A DNA stretch of 7,843 bases from Anaerolinea thermophila (lineage in GTDB: Bacteria; Chloroflexota; Anaerolineae; Anaerolineales; DRKV01): positions 1 to 7,843 of the forward strand of contig DYKW01000082.1 in the NCBI GenBank assembly GCA_020722405.1, read 5' to 3'. Below the pieces are notes generated by a model. It was not told the DNA's origin. It ran no database searches and saw only the letters and a program-made list of their open reading frames with translations. Below are positions 5,261 to 7,843 of the stretch, in pieces. Position 1 is the first letter of the stretch. Each line of letters begins with the position of its first letter. The translations under genes were made by a program, and so were the position numbers.

Positions 5261-5356
5261 CTTGATGTAACTCCTTGGAAGTATGAAATTTCACTGCCGG
5301 CCGGCCGTGGCCGTCAAATCACAGCAATGTTTATTGTACCCCCATTGAGAAGCCTG

Positions 5357-5365
5357 TGCTATAAT
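5357..5365 (+). promoter_or_regulatory. Extended -10 promoter of the histidine kinase gene
   Basis: TGCTATAAT contains a perfect TATAAT at 5360-5365 with the TGn extension, which can work without a good -35. TTGTAC at 5334-5339 is a distant -35 candidate with a 20 bp spacer. Transcription would start near 5372, giving a leader of only about 26 bases that is pyrimidine-rich and lacks a Shine-Dalgarno sequence. Confidence 0.6.
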
Positions 5366-5397
5366 TTTTATGCTTTTCTCTCCTCCATATTTCTTCT

Positions 5398-6627
5398 ATG
5401 ATGACGACAAACACACCTCTCCCCTGGACGAACATTTTCTTGCAAAGCCACCATTTGCCGCCCCAAGAAGCGCTCGTCCGCCTGTTGGAGACCATCGAAG
5501 AGGGATACGGTGCGCTGGTGCTCTACCCCTCGGCAGGCGAAGCGAAAGCACTGGAATGGCTGTTTTCTGCCGATATGCCGGCCAACCTGCGCGCCTGGCT
5601 GCAAGATGCTGGACAAGAAGAGATTTGGAAGCAGGCCTACAAAAAGCAGTGCTTGATGGCCGCGCCAAAGCCCGCCTGCCAGGATCACCCTGGGGAGTTG
5701 ATCTACCTGGAGGATGACGCGCCCACCCGCGGGGTAGTCGTGTTCCCGATGACCTACCAGGGGTACAAACTAGGCCTATTGGTGGTCTGTGATCCCAAAG
5801 GGGACGCGCCCCTCACGTGTTTTTCCCTCTCCCAACTGGAACTCCTGGCAGGGTACCTCTCCCTTTTGGCCTTCATCTATAGTATCTTGCCGGAAAAAGT
5901 CCATCTGCAAAACGAACTTTCCGCGCTGGACACCCAAAAAGGGGAGTTCATCGCCATTACCTCCCACGAGCTACGTACTCCCCTGGGGCTGGTGTTGGGA
6001 CATGCCACGTTCCTGCGCGAAATACTATCCGACGAATCAGCCAAGGAGCACGTGCAGGTTATCATTCAGAGCGCGTTGCGCATCAAGGAAATCATCAAAA
6101 CCGCCACGCAAGCGGATAATTACCAAAGCGGCACGGCGCGCGTGCGCCGTCAGGAAGTGGCGCTAGGCGAGTTAATTACCAGGGTATGCAAGCGTTTTGC
6201 CGCCCAGGCACAAGAAAAAGGGATAGTGCTGCGCACGGCGCTGCCCGCGCTCGACCTAATAGTGCCAGGTGAGCCGGAAAAACTGGAAATCATCCTGAAC
6301 AATTTGCTACAAAACGCGCTAGACTTCACCAACGCCGGGGGACAGGTGCAGGTGGCGTTGTGTATCAAGCACACCGAGCACACCGAAGGTGACTATGCGC
6401 AAATCTCGGTGAGCGATACCGGCATCGGTATCCCAGAAAGTGACCTGCCGCACATTTTCGAGCGCTTTTATCAAGTGGAAGCCCACATGACGCGCCACCA
6501 CGGCGGCCTGGGATTGGGGCTTTCGGTGGTCAACGATCTGGTCGAATTGCACCACGGACGAGTTGAGGTGCGCAGTCAGGAGGGCAAGGGCAGCACCTTC
6601 ATCGTGTATCTCCCATTGGCAAAGTAA
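5398..6627 (+). CDS. Soluble sensor histidine kinase with GAF-like input domain
   Basis: The 409-residue protein has no membrane segment, so it should sense a cytoplasmic signal. Residues 20-165 look like a divergent GAF domain ending in VVFPMTYQGYKLGLLVVCDPKG and FSLSQLELLAGYLSLLAFIYS. A coiled linker (166-182) leads to the phospho-acceptor helix EFIAITSHELRTPL with H190. The ATPase domain has the N box NNLLQNALDFT (301-311), the G1 box SDTGIGIP (D340), the F box FERFYQ (354-359) and the G2 box GGLGLGLS (369-376). All catalytic motifs are intact. It would autophosphorylate and pass the phosphate to a response regulator, but none lies next to it, so it is an orphan in this window. ATG 5398 is followed directly by a second ATG at 5401 that could serve equally well. 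The gene is divergent from ino1, and the shared spacer carries its extended -10 promoter. The ligand is unknown. Confidence 0.93.
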   Translation: MMTTNTPLPWTNIFLQSHHLPPQEALVRLLETIEEGYGALVLYPSAGEAKALEWLFSADMPANLRAWLQDAGQEEIWKQAYKKQCLMAAPKPACQDHPGELIYLEDDAPTRGVVVFPMTYQGYKLGLLVVCDPKGDAPLTCFSLSQLELLAGYLSLLAFIYSILPEKVHLQNELSALDTQKGEFIAITSHELRTPLGLVLGHATFLREILSDESAKEHVQVIIQSALRIKEIIKTATQADNYQSGTARVRRQEVALGELITRVCKRFAAQAQEKGIVLRTALPALDLIVPGEPEKLEIILNNLLQNALDFTNAGGQVQVALCIKHTEHTEGDYAQISVSDTGIGIPESDLPHIFERFYQVEAHMTRHHGGLGLGLSVVNDLVELHHGRVEVRSQEGKGSTFIVYLPLAK

Positions 6628-6890
6628 GCATACCCAACCAGGGCGTTCGCCAGGTCACGCGAAAGCGGAGTTGGTACACTTTCAATGAACAAACCCGCCT
6701 ATTTGGTAACAGGTTTTACGACTCGACACCGAGGGAAATTTTGGCATCCGTAAAACTGCTTTCCCTTATGCTTCCATTTGGTCACCATACACGTTCTGCA
6801 TTATAGCCAAACTTGGCTAAACGCGCTGCGTAGTCTCCGGGCAAAAGCCCGCTCGGCCCCATGCATTATTCGCCACGCCCCTCCCCTACA
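6628..6890. other. Convergent spacer with hairpins but no clear terminator
   Basis: The 263 bases between the kinase stop and the Nudix stop hold no credible gene. TAGCCAA/TTGGCTA (6804-6819) and CGGGC/GCCCG (6838-6851, loop AAAA) are perfect small hairpins, either of which could end transcription, but neither is followed by a T-run. GTTTTACG (6713-6720) pairs with CGTAAAAC (6749-6756), and AGGGAAA (6732-6738) pairs with TTTCCCT (6760-6766), in an interleaved order. Confidence 0.4.
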
Positions 6891-7385
6891 TTATTCGAGC
6901 GAACGCTTTTTCCAGGCACGTACCGCCTGGTTGTGCCCTCCTCCGGCTAAATTCTCCGGTATAGCCCTGGCTGCAAAAAAGGTTGGATTGATCGCTTCCT
7001 GGCTGGCCCTCAACTCGCCTCCCACAGGACGGCATTCGTAGACTATGAGGAGGCCATTCCCTCTGGGGTCATCGGCAAAGAAGTAAACATCCACCAATCC
7101 CTCTACCTCAACACGCAATCCGGTTTCTTCATACGTCTCTCTGACGACCGCTTCAAGCGGACTTTCATCAGATTCTACGTAACCTGCGGGCAAGTTCCAA
7201 CTGCCCTGAAACGGTGACTGGGTTCTTTGCAACAACAACAATTTCCCGTCTTGTTCAATAAGCGCTCCGGCTCCGACCTTCAACTGGACATAGTGGATAC
7301 GCTGACACTGGGGGCAAAAGGTTCGCTGCCTTTGCCCAAATTCCCTTAATTCAAGGGCTGTACCACAATCAGGACAATACTTCAT
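6891..7385 (-). CDS. Nudix hydrolase with N-terminal zinc ribbon
   Basis: The 164-residue protein opens with a zinc ribbon (C4, C7, C24 and C27, in CPDC and CPQC), as in the Nudix_N_2 group and reminiscent of NADH pyrophosphatases. A Nudix domain follows (about 35-145). The Nudix box is complete: G68, E74, then RETYEETGL at 82-90 with E83, E86 and E87, the magnesium ligands; Thr84 stands where a hydrophobic residue is usual. Such enzymes cleave nucleoside diphosphates linked to another group, for instance ADP-ribose or NADH. It lacks the SQPWPFPxS motif of true NudC, so the substrate is open. ATG 7385 gives the family N-terminus; there is no strong ribosome binding site. It lies 15 bases downstream of the FxLYD gene and is probably in the same transcript. 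It is distinct from the regulator at 338-1024, having no winged helix. Confidence 0.9.
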   Translation of the reverse strand: MKYCPDCGTALELREFGQRQRTFCPQCQRIHYVQLKVGAGALIEQDGKLLLLQRTQSPFQGSWNLPAGYVESDESPLEAVVRETYEETGLRVEVEGLVDVYFFADDPRGNGLLIVYECRPVGGELRASQEAINPTFFAARAIPENLAGGGHNQAVRAWKKRSLE

Positions 7386-7400
7386 CGTTTATGCCTATTT

Positions 7401-7843
7401 CTATTGTGGATTCCCGTCTACTTGGAGTCGGTATGAATCAACATCGCCATAATCTCGTCCATAATAATCGATTTTAAAAGCACTCACTTGACCTGGATCA
7501 AGATGAGTGCTGTTCACATAAGTGTAACCACACCCAACCACTGTGCCTGAAGAATTGTACAAAGTTCCCACAGAGCTAACATACTCGACGCGACTGCCGT
7601 GGTCGTTACGGACTTGACCAATGATCTTATAATAGCCGCTGTTAGTAGGGTCGTAACTGCCGCTATCATTCAGGATAGTCAAATTCGGTAACGTATTGCC
7701 ATCTGTCCAATAGGTTGGAGACTCAAACTCATAGTATGACCAGCCACTTGGAGGGTTTAGGAACAGAACATCGAAGCATGTCTTGTGGCCTGCGGGTAGA
7801 TCGTCAAGGTATGCATAGGTGTAATCGGTATCCAGAAGTTGCC
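7401..7843 (-). CDS. FxLYD-domain protein, 3' part only (tandem domains)
   Basis: The frame is open from the right edge to a TAG at 7403-7401, leaving about 146 residues; the true start is outside the window. A TTG at 7682 is not a real start, because the frame continues upstream with sensible sequence. The C-terminal 95 residues match the FxLYD pattern: YKIIGQVRNDHGSRVEYVSSVGTLYN, SSGTVVGCGYTYV, then LDPGQVSAFKIDY. The preceding part (LPAGHKTCFDVLFLNPPSGWSYYEFE) looks like the end of a similar domain, so there are at least two in tandem. Such domains are usually secreted or envelope-attached, with unknown ligands; no signal or anchor can be seen in this part. The coding sequence is AT-richer than its neighbours and rich in Tyr, Ser, Asn and Asp. 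The Nudix hydrolase gene follows 15 bases later. Confidence 0.78.
   Translation of the reverse strand, partial: QLLDTDYTYAYLDDLPAGHKTCFDVLFLNPPSGWSYYEFESPTYWTDGNTLPNLTILNDSGSYDPTNSGYYKIIGQVRNDHGSRVEYVSSVGTLYNSSGTVVGCGYTYVNSTHLDPGQVSAFKIDYYGRDYGDVDSYRLQVDGNPQ

Noticed and set aside
5345..5350. TTGAGA as the -35 box of the kinase promoter
   Set aside because: It is only 9 bases from TATAAT, too close for a sigma-70 promoter; the extended -10 explains the site better.
6804..6851. Bidirectional terminator between the kinase and Nudix genes
   Set aside because: Two perfect hairpins exist, but neither is followed by a T-run in either direction, so I list them only as spacer content.

Overview
The window looks like a chromosomal segment from a free-living bacterium, most plausibly a member of the Chloroflexota such as the Anaerolineae. 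That placement is inference: it rests on an actinobacterial/chloroflexal-type inositol-phosphate synthase, an NrtR-like Nudix regulator, FxLYD and DUF4352-like envelope proteins, and intergenic DNA rich in hairpin repeats and 7-8 bp tandem repeats. Gene density is ordinary. There is no rRNA, tRNA, CRISPR array, transposase or phage gene, and I see no convincing new defence or mobile system.

Layout, left to right. (1) 1-337: a possible minus-strand gene leaving the left edge, divergent from an NrtR-like Nudix regulator. The space between them holds promoter motifs, a palindromic operator candidate and hairpin repeats. (2) 338-1024 (+): the Nudix/winged-helix regulator. Its start is best placed at GTG 338 behind a strong ribosome binding site, not at the longer GTG 275. 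(3) 1025-1342: non-coding. (4) 1343-2888 (+): a DinB/ClbS-like four-helix protein, overlapped by a lipoprotein gene with two copies of a DUF4352-like domain, split by a frameshift near 2235-2240. (5) 2889-2950: two adjacent tandem repeats. (6) 2968-5260 (-): inositol-3-phosphate synthase (ino1), then a zinc alcohol dehydrogenase. They are separated by a 211 bp spacer with a REP-like hairpin pair and two related 15 bp dyads. (7) 5398-6627 (+): a soluble orphan sensor histidine kinase, divergent from ino1. (8) 6628-6890: convergent spacer. (9) 6891-7843 (-): the end of a tandem FxLYD-domain protein, followed after 15 bp by a zinc-ribbon Nudix hydrolase.

Functional links are modest. ino1 starts inositol-phosphate synthesis, probably for inositol lipids or solutes. 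The dehydrogenase next to it may be transcribed separately. The regulator probably senses ADP-ribose or a related nucleotide and may control its own promoter. The histidine kinase has no response regulator within the window. The most useful second looks are the broken duplicated lipoprotein, the regulator's promoter/operator and start site, and the repeat elements in the ino1-dehydrogenase spacer.
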